Shown here: piece by piece, positions 15,987-25,686 of the stretch
How the letters are laid out: each line of letters starts with the position of its first letter
Numbering within the stretch: the stretch's first letter is position 1
Assembly: GCA_019359115.1 (NCBI GenBank)
Contig: JAHHHW010000105.1
Location: 1 to 52,609, forward strand
DNA: 52,609 nucleotides
Source of the DNA: Pelatocladus maniniholoensis HA4357-MV3
GTDB taxonomy: Bacteria > Cyanobacteriota > Cyanobacteriia > Cyanobacteriales > Nostocaceae
Reading direction: 5' to 3'
Translations under genes and position numbers: made by a program
Notes under the pieces: generated by a model
The model's database searches: none
Told to the model about the DNA's origin: nothing
Seen by the model: only the letters and a program-made list of their open reading frames with translations

Positions 15987-17270
15987 TTAATTTTTTTGTG
16001 CGTTTGTCCCTTTCGCTGCAATTTCTTTGCCTAGCACTTCCACAGCTTTAGCGAATTGTGGATCTGCTAAAGTAGCAACTTTGTCTCGTTCTTTGAGCCA
16101 CAAGTCTTGTCGCTGCTTATCACTTAAATCCACTACTATGTTCGGGTCAATCCCATGTTTGTTGATGTCTCTACCAAGGGGGGTATGGTATTTGGCGATC
16201 GTTACTGCTAATCCTGAACCATCATCTAAGGGGCGCACAGATTGTACTAGACCCTTACCAAAAGTTTGACTACCCACTACAACAGCACGCTTGTTATCCT
16301 GCAATGCGCCTGAGAGAATTTCACTAGCACTAGCACTACCTTTATCTACCAATACTACCAAGGGTTTATTCGTTAAAGCGCGTCCGTTGGCAATTTCTCG
16401 TTCTGTCTCACCCTGGCGATCAATAGTAGAAACAATCGTCCCTCTATCCATCCACATCCGGGCAATATCCACACTGGAGTAGAGAAGACCGCCTGGGTTA
16501 TTACGTAGATCCAATACGTATCCAGACACTTGCTTACTTTCCAAATTCTTAATTGCATCCCGCATTTCTTTGGCAGCATTTGAACTGAATTGCTTCAGGC
16601 GAATGTAGCCAACATTACCTACAGGCGTTTGCTTTTGAGAAAATTGTACTGGATGAATTTCAATCCGCGCCCGTGTAATTGTAAATTCCTTTTTTTGATT
16701 ATCACGCAAGATAGTTAAGTTAACTTTGCTACCTGGCTCACCTCTGATCAGTGCTACTGCTTCATTAGTATCCATGCCCTCTGTGCTTTTACCATTAATG
16801 TAGATAATGGTATCTTTTGCTAGAATACCAGCCTTAGATGCAGGCGTATCCTCAATGGGCGCAATTACAGTAAGTTTTTTAGTTTTTTCATCCAAACCAA
16901 TTTGGATACCAATACCTGTCAATTCACCAGAGGTATCAACTTGCATATTTTTGAATTCCTCTGGGTCCATAAACCGGGTGTATGGATCGTCCAGTTTTTT
17001 CAGCATTTCCCGGATGGACTTATAAGCTTCTTCGTTGTTCTTGTAAGACTTATTCAGGTACTCGCTGCGAACAGCTTTCCAATCTACCTTATTAAAAGTA
17101 CCGTCTACGTATTGTTTATTAATAATTTGCCAAACTTCATCTATTAATTCCTTTGGACTTTCTTTAAAAAGAGCTTGTCCTTGCGAGTGAATACCAAGGC
17201 TAGTAACAGCGATTGTGGATAGCGTCACCGCCGTAGCACCCAAAACAAGTCCATTTCTTGTAATTACCAT
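15987..17270 (-). CDS. ctpC: Carboxyl-terminal processing protease (S41), CtpB/CtpC type
   Basis: A 427-residue secreted S41A protease. A hydrophobic N-terminal segment (residues 7-27) directs export to the thylakoid lumen or periplasm. A PDZ domain spans about 110-200 (GELTGIGIQIGL, ASKAGILAKDTIIYING). The catalytic core holds YVLDLRNNPGGLL near 251, the Ser-bearing GSASASEI at 311-318, and Lys339 in QTFGKGLVQ. CtpA of this family matures photosystem II D1; CtpB and CtpC paralogues are less well defined. The N-terminus MVITRNGLVLGATAV fits my memory of CtpC and its position next to ispG, but the paralogue letter is tentative. Confidence 0.88.
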   Translation of the reverse strand: MVITRNGLVLGATAVTLSTIAVTSLGIHSQGQALFKESPKELIDEVWQIINKQYVDGTFNKVDWKAVRSEYLNKSYKNNEEAYKSIREMLKKLDDPYTRFMDPEEFKNMQVDTSGELTGIGIQIGLDEKTKKLTVIAPIEDTPASKAGILAKDTIIYINGKSTEGMDTNEAVALIRGEPGSKVNLTILRDNQKKEFTITRARIEIHPVQFSQKQTPVGNVGYIRLKQFSSNAAKEMRDAIKNLESKQVSGYVLDLRNNPGGLLYSSVDIARMWMDRGTIVSTIDRQGETEREIANGRALTNKPLVVLVDKGSASASEILSGALQDNKRAVVVGSQTFGKGLVQSVRPLDDGSGLAVTIAKYHTPLGRDINKHGIDPNIVVDLSDKQRQDLWLKERDKVATLADPQFAKAVEVLGKEIAAKGTNAQKN

Positions 17271-17433
17271 AATGACAGCTGCGTGGCTAGGGACAAAATT
17301 TTATATGCTCAGTATGCTCAATCTAACACAGGCAAATACTGTACAGAATGAACATATCTTGTTATTTCGACAAACTTATTTAAGAATCCGGCGAGCTTAA
17401 GGTTAATTGTACAAAAATTGAGGGAATAGGGAA

Positions 17434-17472
17434 CGGGATTGGGGAATGGGGAATGGGGAATGGGGAATGGGA
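17434..17472. repeat. STRR array, GGGGAAT heptamers
   Basis: Tandem GGGGAAT units lie downstream of ispG and upstream of the ctpC promoter region. C-rich low-complexity tracts (CCCCTTCTC type) continue to 17530. Confidence 0.75.
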
Positions 17473-17528
17473 ATTAGTGTTTATTTTCTCCCTTGTCTCC
17501 CCCTTCTCCCCTGTCCCCTTCTCCCCAG

Positions 17529-17687
17529 AGCAGGGTGGTTTCATACAAGCAGAGAAAAATTAAAATCTTCTTTTAAAGCCTCTCCCCTTATTAAGGGGAG
17601 AGGTTTGGAGAGGGGTAAAAATCTATGCTTCAAAACGATAAATACAGACTTCCATATTTTTATTTTTTCGTATGAAACCACCCTGCT
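17529..17687. mobile_element. 159-bp MITE-like element with perfect 18-bp inverted ends
   Basis: The left end AGCAGGGTGGTTTCATAC and right end GTATGAAACCACCCTGCT are exact complements. Inside is a second palindrome (CCTCTCCCC / GGGGAGAGG at about 17580-17604). Outside, a near-identical 20-21-bp direct repeat (CTGTCCCCTTCTCCCC, then AGAG) occurs at 17511-17530 and 17686-17706, each overlapping the element end by 2 bp. There is no coding capacity. It looks like a non-autonomous palindromic element that landed in low-complexity DNA. Confidence 0.65.
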
Positions 17688-17743
17688 GTCCCCTTCTCCC
17701 CCAGAGGGGCCCCATCTTCCCCAATTCCCGATCCCTAATTTCT

Positions 17744-18970
17744 TCATGGTTCTATCCAGCGTCCATCTACCTTAATCAAATTGATTAACTCCTCTACACC
17801 TTGTTCTTCTGGGACTTTCTTAATTTCTTCTCTACCGCGATACAGAGAAATGTAACCTGGAGTCTTACCAACATAACCATAATCAGCATCTGCCATTTCT
17901 CCAGGGCCATTAACAATGCAGCCCATAACTGCAATGTCAAGCCCAGTAAGGTGATTGGTAGCTTCACGGACTTTGTGCAGTACTTCTTCAAGATTAAATA
18001 AAGTACGTCCACAGGAAGGACAAGCAACATACTCTACCATTGTCTTCCGCAATCCCAAAGCTTGCAGAATACTGTAGCAGACTGGAATCTCTTTTTCTGG
18101 AGATTCAGTTAGTGACGCTCGAATTGTATCGCCAATGCCATCAGCTAACAAAGTAGCAATACCAGCAGTGGATTTTATTCTTCCGTATTCACCATCTCCA
18201 GCTTCCGTCACACCTAAGTGCAAGGGGTAATCCATACCCAACTCGTCCATTCGCTGTACCATGAGACGATAAGCAGCAATCATCACAGGAACCCGTGAAG
18301 CTTTCATGGAAATTACTAGGTTGCGAAAGTCTAAAGATTCACAAATACGGATAAATTCGATCGCAGATTGCACCATTCCTTCCGGTGTATCACCGTAAGT
18401 AAATAGCATCCTTTCAGCAAGAGAACCATGATTCACCCCAATTCGCATGGCTTTACCTTGATCGCGCAAAGAAACTACTAATGGTTCTAGAGTTTCGCGG
18501 ATTTTTTCACCAATTTCGTCAAATTCGACTTTGCTGTATTCGGTTCTGTTTGGGTTTGGTTTTTCAAACACATACAATCCCGGATTTATCCGAACTTTCT
18601 CTATATGTTTAGCAACTTCTAGGGCAATTTTCAGTCCATTATGATGCACGTCAGCAACGATTGGCACATCTTGATAGGTTTTGATTAATTTTTGTTTAAT
18701 TTCTGCCAAAGCTTTAGCATGAGCCATACTTGGCACTGTAACACGAACAATTTCGCAGCCTATCTCATGCAAGCGTCGAATTGCTGCAACAGAGCCATTA
18801 ATATCAAGAGTATCCTCGTTAATCATAGATTGCACCACCACGGGATGACCTCCGCCAATGGTGACATTTCCTACCTTCACAGGACGTGTTTTCCGTCGTT
18901 TAATTGTTGTATCAAAAGTAGGTTGACTGGATAAAGTATTTGAAGTAATAGGTGTGGGTAGAGTTTGCAT
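17744..18970 (-). CDS. ispG: 4-hydroxy-3-methylbut-2-en-1-yl diphosphate synthase
   Basis: A 408-residue IspG (GcpE), the [4Fe-4S] enzyme of the MEP isoprenoid pathway; in cyanobacteria it takes electrons from ferredoxin. Features: [22 protein letters not shown] near the start, the TIM-barrel blocks [14 protein letters not shown] and VRINPGLYV, and the cluster cysteines in [14 protein letters not shown] and [11 protein letters not shown]. Length and order are typical of the bacterial/cyanobacterial form without the plant-type insertion. The pathway partner ispD lies 6 kb away in this window. Confidence 0.96.
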   Translation of the reverse strand: MQTLPTPITSNTLSSQPTFDTTIKRRKTRPVKVGNVTIGGGHPVVVQSMINEDTLDINGSVAAIRRLHEIGCEIVRVTVPSMAHAKALAEIKQKLIKTYQDVPIVADVHHNGLKIALEVAKHIEKVRINPGLYVFEKPNPNRTEYSKVEFDEIGEKIRETLEPLVVSLRDQGKAMRIGVNHGSLAERMLFTYGDTPEGMVQSAIEFIRICESLDFRNLVISMKASRVPVMIAAYRLMVQRMDELGMDYPLHLGVTEAGDGEYGRIKSTAGIATLLADGIGDTIRASLTESPEKEIPVCYSILQALGLRKTMVEYVACPSCGRTLFNLEEVLHKVREATNHLTGLDIAVMGCIVNGPGEMADADYGYVGKTPGYISLYRGREEIKKVPEEQGVEELINLIKVDGRWIEP

Positions 18971-19457
18971 AACTTCTTAAGTAATTTTGCCGTAGCGAAA
19001 ATATCAGATTTCAAAATGTTCTGTTTCCCAGATTGCCACAGTTAGTGCTGTTTTGGGCAAAGAACTAGAAAAAAAATGATAGACGTCAAGAATCAAAGAG
19101 AAAAGCAGATATTAACTATTTTTCTCAATGTTAAAAATATATGTTCTCCGCCCAAGGAATTTATTCTTTGCGGGACATGAAGTAGCTGCAAGATGTCAGG
19201 GTATTAGCTAAATAGTTGCGATGGTCAAAGACCGTTCCTACTCTGCGGAAAACTGATGTAATGGAGCATTGCACTCAGAATCTAAAGTGATTATCCAAAG
19301 ATTATTCAAATTTGATATCAGATATCGATAGACGCACAATCTCACAAAACTCCATCAAAATAGACTCATCCCCACCCTAAAACTAACTATGACTCAACTA
19401 AAAACCCAACTCACCCTAGAAGATAATCTAAAATCCTATTTATTCTGATGTCGTATT
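18971..19457. other. Gene-free stretch between ispG and the cysteine hydrolase gene
   Basis: A 487-bp divergent region expected to hold both promoters. A 19-codon frame from ATG at 19389 (MTQLKTQLTLEDNLKSYLF, stop at 19446) resembles the first residues of Uma2-type cyanobacterial nuclease-like proteins, and may be a remnant. GATATCAGATATC near 19312-19324 is a short palindrome. Nothing else was recognised. Confidence 0.3.
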
Positions 19458-20483
19458 ATGAATACCTCAACAAAAATCCAACTATCTATTCCCTCACACT
19501 TCAACCCCAAAACAGTAGGTAAAGTCTGGCGCGTACCTTATCAACAAAGCGCCACAGCTGCACAAGCATGGGCAAAACAACACGACATCAAACCAGCATC
19601 TGAAGATAAAACTCGTATTTGCCTACTTTTAATTGATGTTCAAAACACTTTTTGCATCCCTGAATTTGAATTATTTGTTGGGGGAAAATCTGGTACTGGT
19701 GCAGTAGATGATAATTTTCGTTTGTGTGAGTTTATCTATCGCAATTTGGGAATAATTACAAAAATTGTACCAACCTTAGATACCCATACAGCGATGCAAA
19801 TTTTTCATCCTATCTTTTGGGTAAATCCCGCAGGTGAACATCCAGAACCTGCTGCAACTAATATTATTCCAACAGATATTGAGCAAGGTATTTGGAAAGT
19901 TAACCCAAGTGTTGCTTTTAGTCTAGGACTTGATTACGATTTTTTAGAAAAACATGCCTACCATTACGTTAAACAATTAACTCAAGAAGGTAAATATCCA
20001 TTAACAGTATGGCCTTATCATTCTATGTTGGGTGGTATTGGTCATGCTTTAGTTGCTGCTGTGGAAGAAGCAATCTTTTTCCACTGTATTGCACGTCATA
20101 GTCAAACGCAATTTGAGATTAAAGGTAATAATCCTTTAACAGAAAACTATTCTGTTTTACGCCCAGAAGTTTTGTCAGGTTTTGATGAGCATCCTATTGC
20201 CCAAAAGAATACAAGCTTGATTCAGCATCTGTTAGAATTTGATGCTGTAATTATTGCAGGACAAGCTAAAAGCCATTGTGTTGCTTGGACAATTGATGAT
20301 TTATTAACAGAAATTAGGCAGGTAGATAGCAATTTAGCGAAAAAAGTTTATCTCTTGGAGGATTGTACTTCTGCTGTTGTTGTTCCGGGTGTGGTGGACT
20401 ATACGGAAGCAGCAAATGAGGCGTTTCAGCGATTCGCTGATGCTGGAATGCACGTCATCAAATCTAGTGAATTCGTTTGTTAA
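19458..20483 (+). CDS. Isochorismatase-like cysteine hydrolase (nicotinamidase-related)
   Basis: A 341-residue protein of the isochorismatase/nicotinamidase fold. The catalytic Asp lies in [13 protein letters not shown] near 58, and the nucleophile Cys in [19 protein letters not shown] near 280. Candidate metal-site residues occur in [13 protein letters not shown]. It is longer than typical nicotinamidases (about 200 residues), with an extra segment between the two halves, as in a cyanobacterial cysteine-hydrolase subgroup. Substrate unknown. It converges on the LysM-M23 gene across a short hairpin. Confidence 0.78.
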   Translation: MNTSTKIQLSIPSHFNPKTVGKVWRVPYQQSATAAQAWAKQHDIKPASEDKTRICLLLIDVQNTFCIPEFELFVGGKSGTGAVDDNFRLCEFIYRNLGIITKIVPTLDTHTAMQIFHPIFWVNPAGEHPEPAATNIIPTDIEQGIWKVNPSVAFSLGLDYDFLEKHAYHYVKQLTQEGKYPLTVWPYHSMLGGIGHALVAAVEEAIFFHCIARHSQTQFEIKGNNPLTENYSVLRPEVLSGFDEHPIAQKNTSLIQHLLEFDAVIIAGQAKSHCVAWTIDDLLTEIRQVDSNLAKKVYLLEDCTSAVVVPGVVDYTEAANEAFQRFADAGMHVIKSSEFVC

Positions 20484-20501
20484 TAAGCACTAAAGTGCTT
20501 A
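20484..20501. terminator. Short hairpin between convergent genes
   Basis: TAAGCAC-TAAA-GTGCTTA forms a perfect 7-bp stem one base after the hydrolase stop and 27 bp before the convergent M23 gene's stop. There is no clear U-tract on either side, so terminator activity is uncertain. Confidence 0.4.
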
Positions 20502-20527
20502 CTACAAACCCTGGAAATTAATCAACT

Positions 20528-21412
20528 TCATTTCATATACTCTTTTGGATCTTGAGCAACCCAACCCAGAGAAGAGTTAGACCGGATTTCAAAATGTAGA
20601 TGAGGTTGACTGATGGTTGGTTGTCCAGTCTGACCAACTGTTCCTAGCACTTCTCCCTGTTTAACTTGTTGACCAAGGCTAACTTTGATACTCTCCAACT
20701 GGGCATAACGGCTTTGCAATCCACCACTGTGATTAATAATTACTAAGTTACCGTAAGTACCGCGATCGCCTACAAAAACTATTGTCCCTGGTGCGATCGC
20801 ATTTACAGGGGTTCCAATCGCAGCTAACAAATCAATACCACTGTGAAAGAAAACTTCTCCGTTTTTGGGATTGAGTTGCCAACCATAGGGAAACCCTACC
20901 TGAGCCATAGATGCTAAGGGATACCCAGTTATTTGCACAGCAGGGGTATTTACACTAGGAGTTGGGGATGGCGACGAACTCGCACGAATTGGTGATTTGT
21001 TGGATGTGGGAATAAATGCAATTTGAGATGGTGGTTTACAGCCATTTAACTCAAAAAGAGCATCAGCACGAATTTTGTATTTTTGTGCCAATTCTCGCCA
21101 AGTTTGACCACGAGCTACTTCTACTACAATACCATTGTAGGGAGGGATGAGAATATTACTACCTACACTCACCCTACCGTTTTTTAAACTGGGATTCATG
21201 GTGATAATAGTATCAGGAGCTAAATTGTAGAGCGCGGCGATACTCTGCAAAGTTTCGCCACGCCCAACTTTATGACGCACAAAGCGTTCTAGAGCTGGAG
21301 TTGGACATTTAGCAGCCTGTGCTAGTGCAGAATTTGGGTATGTGGATACAAGTCCCAAAGCAGAGATTAGGCTAGAGAAAACAAGTAGAAGTAGGCGATC
21401 GCTAACAGTCAT
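20528..21412 (-). CDS. Secreted LysM-M23 peptidoglycan endopeptidase-like protein
   Basis: About 294 residues from ATG at 21412 (the longer frame from 21451 needs TTG and lacks support). A signal peptide (LLLLVFSSLISALG, cleavage near ALA-QAA) is followed by two LysM repeats (VGRGETLQSIAALYNLAPDT; RGQTWRELAQKYKIRADALF), a Ser/Pro/Thr linker, and an M23 domain with FHSGIDLLAAIGTPV and HLHFEIR, giving the H-x3-D and H-x-H zinc residues. It should act in the periplasm on cross-links of the cell wall, or as an activator of amidases. Confidence 0.88.
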   Translation of the reverse strand: MTVSDRLLLLVFSSLISALGLVSTYPNSALAQAAKCPTPALERFVRHKVGRGETLQSIAALYNLAPDTIITMNPSLKNGRVSVGSNILIPPYNGIVVEVARGQTWRELAQKYKIRADALFELNGCKPPSQIAFIPTSNKSPIRASSSPSPTPSVNTPAVQITGYPLASMAQVGFPYGWQLNPKNGEVFFHSGIDLLAAIGTPVNAIAPGTIVFVGDRGTYGNLVIINHSGGLQSRYAQLESIKVSLGQQVKQGEVLGTVGQTGQPTISQPHLHFEIRSNSSLGWVAQDPKEYMK

Positions 21413-22130
21413 GTATGTTAAATGGAGCAATATTGAAGTACTCAACGTCAACAGTTCATGTATGGCGGGAGTATTCTTGCGATTCTAGCTGAATTTTATA
21501 TTTTATTTGGCAGTTAGTTGTTAGTTGTTAGTTGATTGGTATTAACTACCAACGACAACCACAACGATTAACAAAATTAATCTGTCTACTTGTCTTTTGC
21601 TTGACTAAACTTAGAAATTAGCATCTTCTGCATTGCTGTCCTTGAGTATGGTCAACGACCCAGGTCTAAAAATGCTGGCTTCCAGCCTAAGAGTTTGACT
21701 ACAGTTGACCAGACTAAGTACATTTTGGCAAGCTCAATGCGTGCCTTGCGTACTACCTTATTGACAAGAGTTAAAGTCCTACCAAGGAATGCGTAGCTAG
21801 TTCCTTGCTTTAGAACCAAAGGATTAAACAGATTCCCAAGGGTTAAGTCAGTGTATGAGCGGATAGTACCGAACTTAAACATTGTCTAAGCTAATATTAC
21901 CCCTTTTGGGAAGCTCCTCGGAGCAAAACCATTATACGTACAGGATGAACAATTCTAGTTCGTAATTGCCCGAACGAAAGTAGAGATTGCAAAACTACAG
22001 AGAATTAAGTAACCCCAAGGCGATAATGGAACACGGCGATCAAAAAATCGCACTCTTCGGGAAGCAAGCTACGTGTCGCTTCCCTCTCAGGTCGCGCATA
22101 CTCCTAGTTTCCCGCATACCGAGAGGTTTT
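21413..22130. other. Gene-poor stretch upstream of htrA-type gene
   Basis: Contains TTAGTTG heptamers at 21511-21539. A 76-codon minus-strand frame at 21652-21882 (start MFKFGTIRSYTDLTLGNLFN) shows no family I recognise; it could be a small gene or a remnant. The htrA frame is open upstream to 21987, but that extension looks non-coding. Confidence 0.3.
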
Positions 22131-23348
22131 ATGAAGTTATCTAAGAAACAACTAGCCGTTTATTTTTCATTGGTTGTGGGCGGCGGCGTATTCGGTGGTA
22201 GTGCAGTGTTGCTAGCCAGTCCCTATCTCCTGACACAGAGGCGTACGTTTCAGGAACTCAAGAATGTGAGCATGGGTGCGCCATCAGAAACAGTTGTTAC
22301 TAATCCTTTGGGAAAAAATATCGAAGCAACTGGGGGTGAAAGCGTTAATTTTGTCGCCACTGCTGTTCAAAAAACAGGATCAGCAGTAGTCCGAATTAAT
22401 GCAACACGCAAAGTCGCCAATCCTATTTCAGATGCTTTCAAAAACCCTCTGTTGCGTCGATTTTTTGGCGAAGATGAAGAACCAATTCCACAACAGAGAA
22501 TTGAGCGCGGTACGGGTTCTGGTTTTATCCTCAGTACGAATGGAGAAATTCTCACCAACGCTCATGTAGTAGCAAACACAGATACAGTACAAGTTACCCT
22601 CAAAGATGGTAGAACATTTCAAGGAAAGGTGATGGGAGTTGATCCCATGACGGATGTAGCAGTGGTAAAAATTCCTGCCAAGCAATTACCGTCTGTGAAA
22701 TTGGGCAATTCACAAAATTTGATTCCTGGACAGTGGGCGATCGCGATTGGCAATCCTCTGGGTTTAGATAACACTGTCACTATCGGCATCATCAGCGCTA
22801 CAGATCGCACCAGTTCCCAAGTTGGTGTACCAGATAAACGGGTTAGCTTTATCCAAACCGACGCCGCCATTAATCCTGGGAACTCTGGAGGACCTTTGTT
22901 AAATTCTCAAGGTGAGGTAATTGGAGTCAACACTGCAATTCGTGCTGATGCTCAGGGACTTGGTTTTGCCATTCCCATAGAAATTGCTGCCCGCATTGCT
23001 GACGAACTTTTTGCTAAAGGACACGTGGAACATCCTTTTTTGGGAATTGAAATGGTAGACCTTTCTCCTACCAAAAAGCAGCAAATCAATCAAGAGAATA
23101 ATCTTAACATCCAGCAAAATGCTGGTGTTGCCATCAAGGGAGTTTTAGACAAATCACCTGCACAACGAGCAGGACTGCGCCCTGGAGATATCATCCAAAA
23201 ATTTAACGGCAAACCAGTTAAAATTGCTGCTCAAGTACAGAAAATGGTTGAATCTAGCAGCGTTGGAGACACTTTACAAATTGAAGTCAACCGGGACGGC
23301 AAAATTCAAACTTTTCAGGTTCAGTCAGGAGCTTATCCCCACAAATAG
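22131..23348 (+). CDS. HtrA/DegP-type serine protease with one PDZ domain
   Basis: 405 residues from ATG at 22131, chosen because GAGAGG lies just upstream and the protein then begins with a signal-anchor (QLAVYFSLVVGGGVFGGSAVL). Trypsin-like triad: H145 in LTNAHVV, D175 in DPMTDVAVVKI, S252 in NPGNSGGPLLN. A single PDZ domain covers about 290-395 (AGVAIKGVLDKSPAQRAGLRPGDII). It belongs to the cyanobacterial HhoA/HhoB/HtrA group that handles misfolded envelope and lumen proteins under light or heat stress. Which of the three it is cannot be settled by eye. Confidence 0.9.
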   Translation: MKLSKKQLAVYFSLVVGGGVFGGSAVLLASPYLLTQRRTFQELKNVSMGAPSETVVTNPLGKNIEATGGESVNFVATAVQKTGSAVVRINATRKVANPISDAFKNPLLRRFFGEDEEPIPQQRIERGTGSGFILSTNGEILTNAHVVANTDTVQVTLKDGRTFQGKVMGVDPMTDVAVVKIPAKQLPSVKLGNSQNLIPGQWAIAIGNPLGLDNTVTIGIISATDRTSSQVGVPDKRVSFIQTDAAINPGNSGGPLLNSQGEVIGVNTAIRADAQGLGFAIPIEIAARIADELFAKGHVEHPFLGIEMVDLSPTKKQQINQENNLNIQQNAGVAIKGVLDKSPAQRAGLRPGDIIQKFNGKPVKIAAQVQKMVESSSVGDTLQIEVNRDGKIQTFQVQSGAYPHK

Positions 23349-23404
23349 TCTAGAGTCCAAAGTCAAGAATATTTACTACTGAAACATTGACAATTGACTC
23401 TTGA

Positions 23405-23752
23405 CTAATGATTGTTAGTCAAATGATCTAAGTGCATTCGTTGTTCCATTTGACGCAGGAAATAGCCCGTCATCATAGCTGATGCTAGAAGACCAGCAAG
23501 ATTATCCCGGTCGGTTGTAATCTGAACATTGAAGTTTTCAGCAGGCAACATCCCGACTAGCCCTTGGACATTTTGGGAAATAATTTGCTTAATTTCAGGG
23601 CTGACGGACTGAGCGACGTTAGCCAAAACTTCTGGAGACTGATGCTGTAAATATTTGAGCAACTGATTAGAGGGTTCCTCAAAAGCGTCACTCAGATGCT
23701 GACGAGGGTGTTGTTCAAAATTGTCATTCAAAAAGTCAGGATCAAACACCAT
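23405..23752 (-). CDS. DUF760 family protein
   Basis: 115 residues from ATG at 23752 (a TTG two codons upstream is the alternative). Contains NQLLKYLQHQSPEVLANVAQ, VSPEIKQIISQNVQGLVGML and a C-terminal hydrophobic AGLLASAMMTGYFLRQMEQR. This is the cyanobacterial/plastid DUF760 pattern; plant members have been implicated in protein turnover. No signal peptide. It converges on the HtrA gene, 56 bp apart. Confidence 0.8.
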   Translation of the reverse strand: MVFDPDFLNDNFEQHPRQHLSDAFEEPSNQLLKYLQHQSPEVLANVAQSVSPEIKQIISQNVQGLVGMLPAENFNVQITTDRDNLAGLLASAMMTGYFLRQMEQRMHLDHLTNNH

Positions 23753-23913
23753 TGGCAATTTAAGTTTAGCGGAGTTGCTAATTCTACTCTAAACCATAGT
23801 ATGGGGTTAAGACATATTTCCTCAGCTAGGAGTAGCATTCATCTTAGGTAAGGTTTAATGATCAGGGATTGGGGATCAAGGATTGGGCAACAAATTCTTA
23901 ATTTTGAATTTTG

Positions 23914-23940
23914 TAGACGCAAAGCGGCTACTTACAGAAG
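23914..23940. repeat. Dispersed repeat, TAGACGCAAAGCGGCTACTT copy
   Basis: A 27-bp word that recurs inverted at 39706-39732 with three mismatches. It is a common intergenic repeat in filamentous cyanobacteria. It makes the plus-strand frame here (23883-24209) look coding, but that frame overlaps scpB and is rejected. Confidence 0.6.
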
Positions 23941-24048
23941 TCGCTTACGCGCCTACCGAAGGTATTTTGTACGCCCTTGGCGTTCTTGAAGGGTATTTTG
24001 AATTGTTTTGTCCCCCTTGTCCGCGATCTCTAATCCCCAATCCCCGAT

Positions 24049-24579
24049 CTACTCTATTTCCGATGCTGATTCTAGTTTTAGCTCTAATTGTCGTTGCTGT
24101 TGTGGAGAGGAAAATGGTGAAGGAAGTTGTTCGATCTGAAAATATTGATGAAATTTGGGTGTTACCTGAAGCGAATAGGAGCGAGAGTCATGATCTCGGC
24201 GTTTCTTGACAAAACCAAGTTCCACTAGTTCTTGGACGTGTTGATATGCTCCGGAGCCACGCAGGTTAATTAAATCAGTTTGTAGCATGGGACTATTCAA
24301 GGCGATCGCTGCTAAAGTCCGCAATGCACCCACCCCCAATTCTACTGGTATCAGAGTTTGTACTAAATCTTGAAAATCAGACCGCAATTGCAAGCAGTAA
24401 CCATTTGGGGTTTCTACGACTTCTAGGGCGCTATCACGATGAGCATAATCGTCAATCAGCTCGATAATACCTTCTTCAGCAGTAGCGCGATCGCACGCGG
24501 CATAATCAGCAATCTCACTGATTGATAAAGGTTTACTCTTCAAATAAAGAATTGCTTCTATTTTTGTCGCTGCATTCAT
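24049..24579 (-). CDS. scpB: Segregation and condensation protein B
   Basis: 176 residues from ATG at 24579. Two winged-helix domains: TKIEAILYLKSKPLSISEIA at the N-terminus and VELGVGALRTLAAIALNSPM followed by LRGSGAYQHVQELVELGFVK. These match ScpB, which bridges SMC heads with ScpA during chromosome condensation. Family proteins usually contain the I-x-Y-x-Q-P-I block at this second helix; here it is IALNSPMLQ, as in cyanobacterial members. No smc or scpA in the window. Confidence 0.88.
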   Translation of the reverse strand: MNAATKIEAILYLKSKPLSISEIADYAACDRATAEEGIIELIDDYAHRDSALEVVETPNGYCLQLRSDFQDLVQTLIPVELGVGALRTLAAIALNSPMLQTDLINLRGSGAYQHVQELVELGFVKKRRDHDSRSYSLQVTPKFHQYFQIEQLPSPFSSPQQQRQLELKLESASEIE

Positions 24580-24661
24580 TCGATCAATAATCAATAGTCA
24601 AGAGAAGCCAGTGTGTTCTTAGAAGTTTTCTCCGTTGTAGCACCTGACGTTCTATATTGAC

Positions 24662-24688
24662 ATTCCTCATGCCTAAAAGGCAGGGAAT
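24662..24688. repeat. Imperfect hairpin resembling an IS200/IS605-type end
   Basis: ATTCC-TCAT-GCCT / AGGC-A-GGGAAT lies in the 24580-24900 gap. No transposase is adjacent. The rest of this gap holds the scpB promoter region and nothing else I recognise. Confidence 0.25.
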
Positions 24689-24900
24689 TCTTACTTCACA
24701 GGGTAGAAAATGAATTTACCCCTTGCTGTTGCATTTCCAATTGTCAACAATCAAGGACTACTGACAGTTGACAACCGAACAAGGAAAGAATAATTTAATA
24801 TGTAACGATTCAGGTATCACAATAATAACTAAAAGTCAAGTTTAAGTTGTTTGTTGTAAAGAGTCACCCTTGTCTCCCTTGTCCCCTTTTTCGCCAATCC

Positions 24901-25590
24901 CTACTCCTCACCAAATCTGGTTTTGAAGATAAATTCTGCGATCGCTAAATCTTGTGGGGTAGTTATCTTTAAGTTTGTTTCCTCTCCTTGAACAATTTGC
25001 ACTTGATAACCACATTTTTCAAATAAAGCAGCATCGTCAGTCACTTCCCAACCCTGAGCTACACCTTCAGCGTGACACTGTTTTAGTAGGTTCACATCAA
25101 AACCTTGGGGAGTTTGTGCTGCCCAGAGTTGGCTTCGGTCTGGTGTACTCTGAATTATGCCATTTTCATCTACGACCTTGATGGTGTCTTTAACTGGCAC
25201 AGCTGCTATTAAACCAGGACATTGCCGAATCGTTTCGGCACATCTGTTGAGTAAATCTGGTGTAGCTAGACACCTAGCCCCATCATGAATCAACACTTGT
25301 TTAGCATTGGCTGGTAATGATTGCAACCCATTGTAAACAGATTCTTGCCGAGTAGAACCACCCTGAATTAACTCCAGAGGTTTAGTAAGCTGTAAATTAT
25401 CGCTGATTTGCTTAAAGTCTTGCCAGTCAATAGGCTGGGAGATAATTCCTATCCAACTAATCTCATCTGATGCTTGTGCAGCTAAGAGCGTCCAAGCAAT
25501 AATTGGTCGCGATCGCACTTGCAAGAGGAGTTTATTGCGATTACTCCCCATCCTTCGTCCACTTCCGGCAGCAGGAATTAATAAATGCAC
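24901..25590 (-). CDS. ispD: 2-C-methyl-D-erythritol 4-phosphate cytidylyltransferase
   Basis: A 229-residue nucleotidyltransferase: LIPAAGSGRRMGSNRNKLLL (CTP-binding P-loop with Arg and Lys), TRQESVYNGLQSL, VLIHDGARCL, VPVKDTIKVV, RSQLWAAQTPQGF, and the C-terminal VTDDAALFE with GEETNLKITTPQDL. All IspD signature blocks are present. It makes CDP-methylerythritol in the MEP pathway that also uses IspG. The start is GTG at 25590. It is divergent from the GT9 gene across a TTTTGAC heptamer array. Confidence 0.95.
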   Translation of the reverse strand: MHLLIPAAGSGRRMGSNRNKLLLQVRSRPIIAWTLLAAQASDEISWIGIISQPIDWQDFKQISDNLQLTKPLELIQGGSTRQESVYNGLQSLPANAKQVLIHDGARCLATPDLLNRCAETIRQCPGLIAAVPVKDTIKVVDENGIIQSTPDRSQLWAAQTPQGFDVNLLKQCHAEGVAQGWEVTDDAALFEKCGYQVQIVQGEETNLKITTPQDLAIAEFIFKTRFGEE

Positions 25591-25600
25591 AGGTTTTTTA

Positions 25601-25635
25601 ACTTTTGACTTTTGACTTTTGACTTTTGACTTTTC
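25601..25635. repeat. STRR array, TTTTGAC heptamers
   Basis: About five tandem ACTTTTG/TTTTGAC units lie between the ispD start and the GT9 start, in what should be a divergent promoter region. Confidence 0.8.
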
Positions 25636-25686
25636 TAGTCCCTATCTTCCCCTAAAATAAGGAGCGAGTAGGCGTAAATTAATATT

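Noticed and set aside
21652-21882. 76-codon minus-strand ORF
   Set aside because: No family recognised, no RBS seen; mentioned only under the intergenic entry.
23883-24209. 108-codon plus-strand ORF
   Set aside because: Built from a dispersed intergenic repeat and the antisense of scpB; no RBS.
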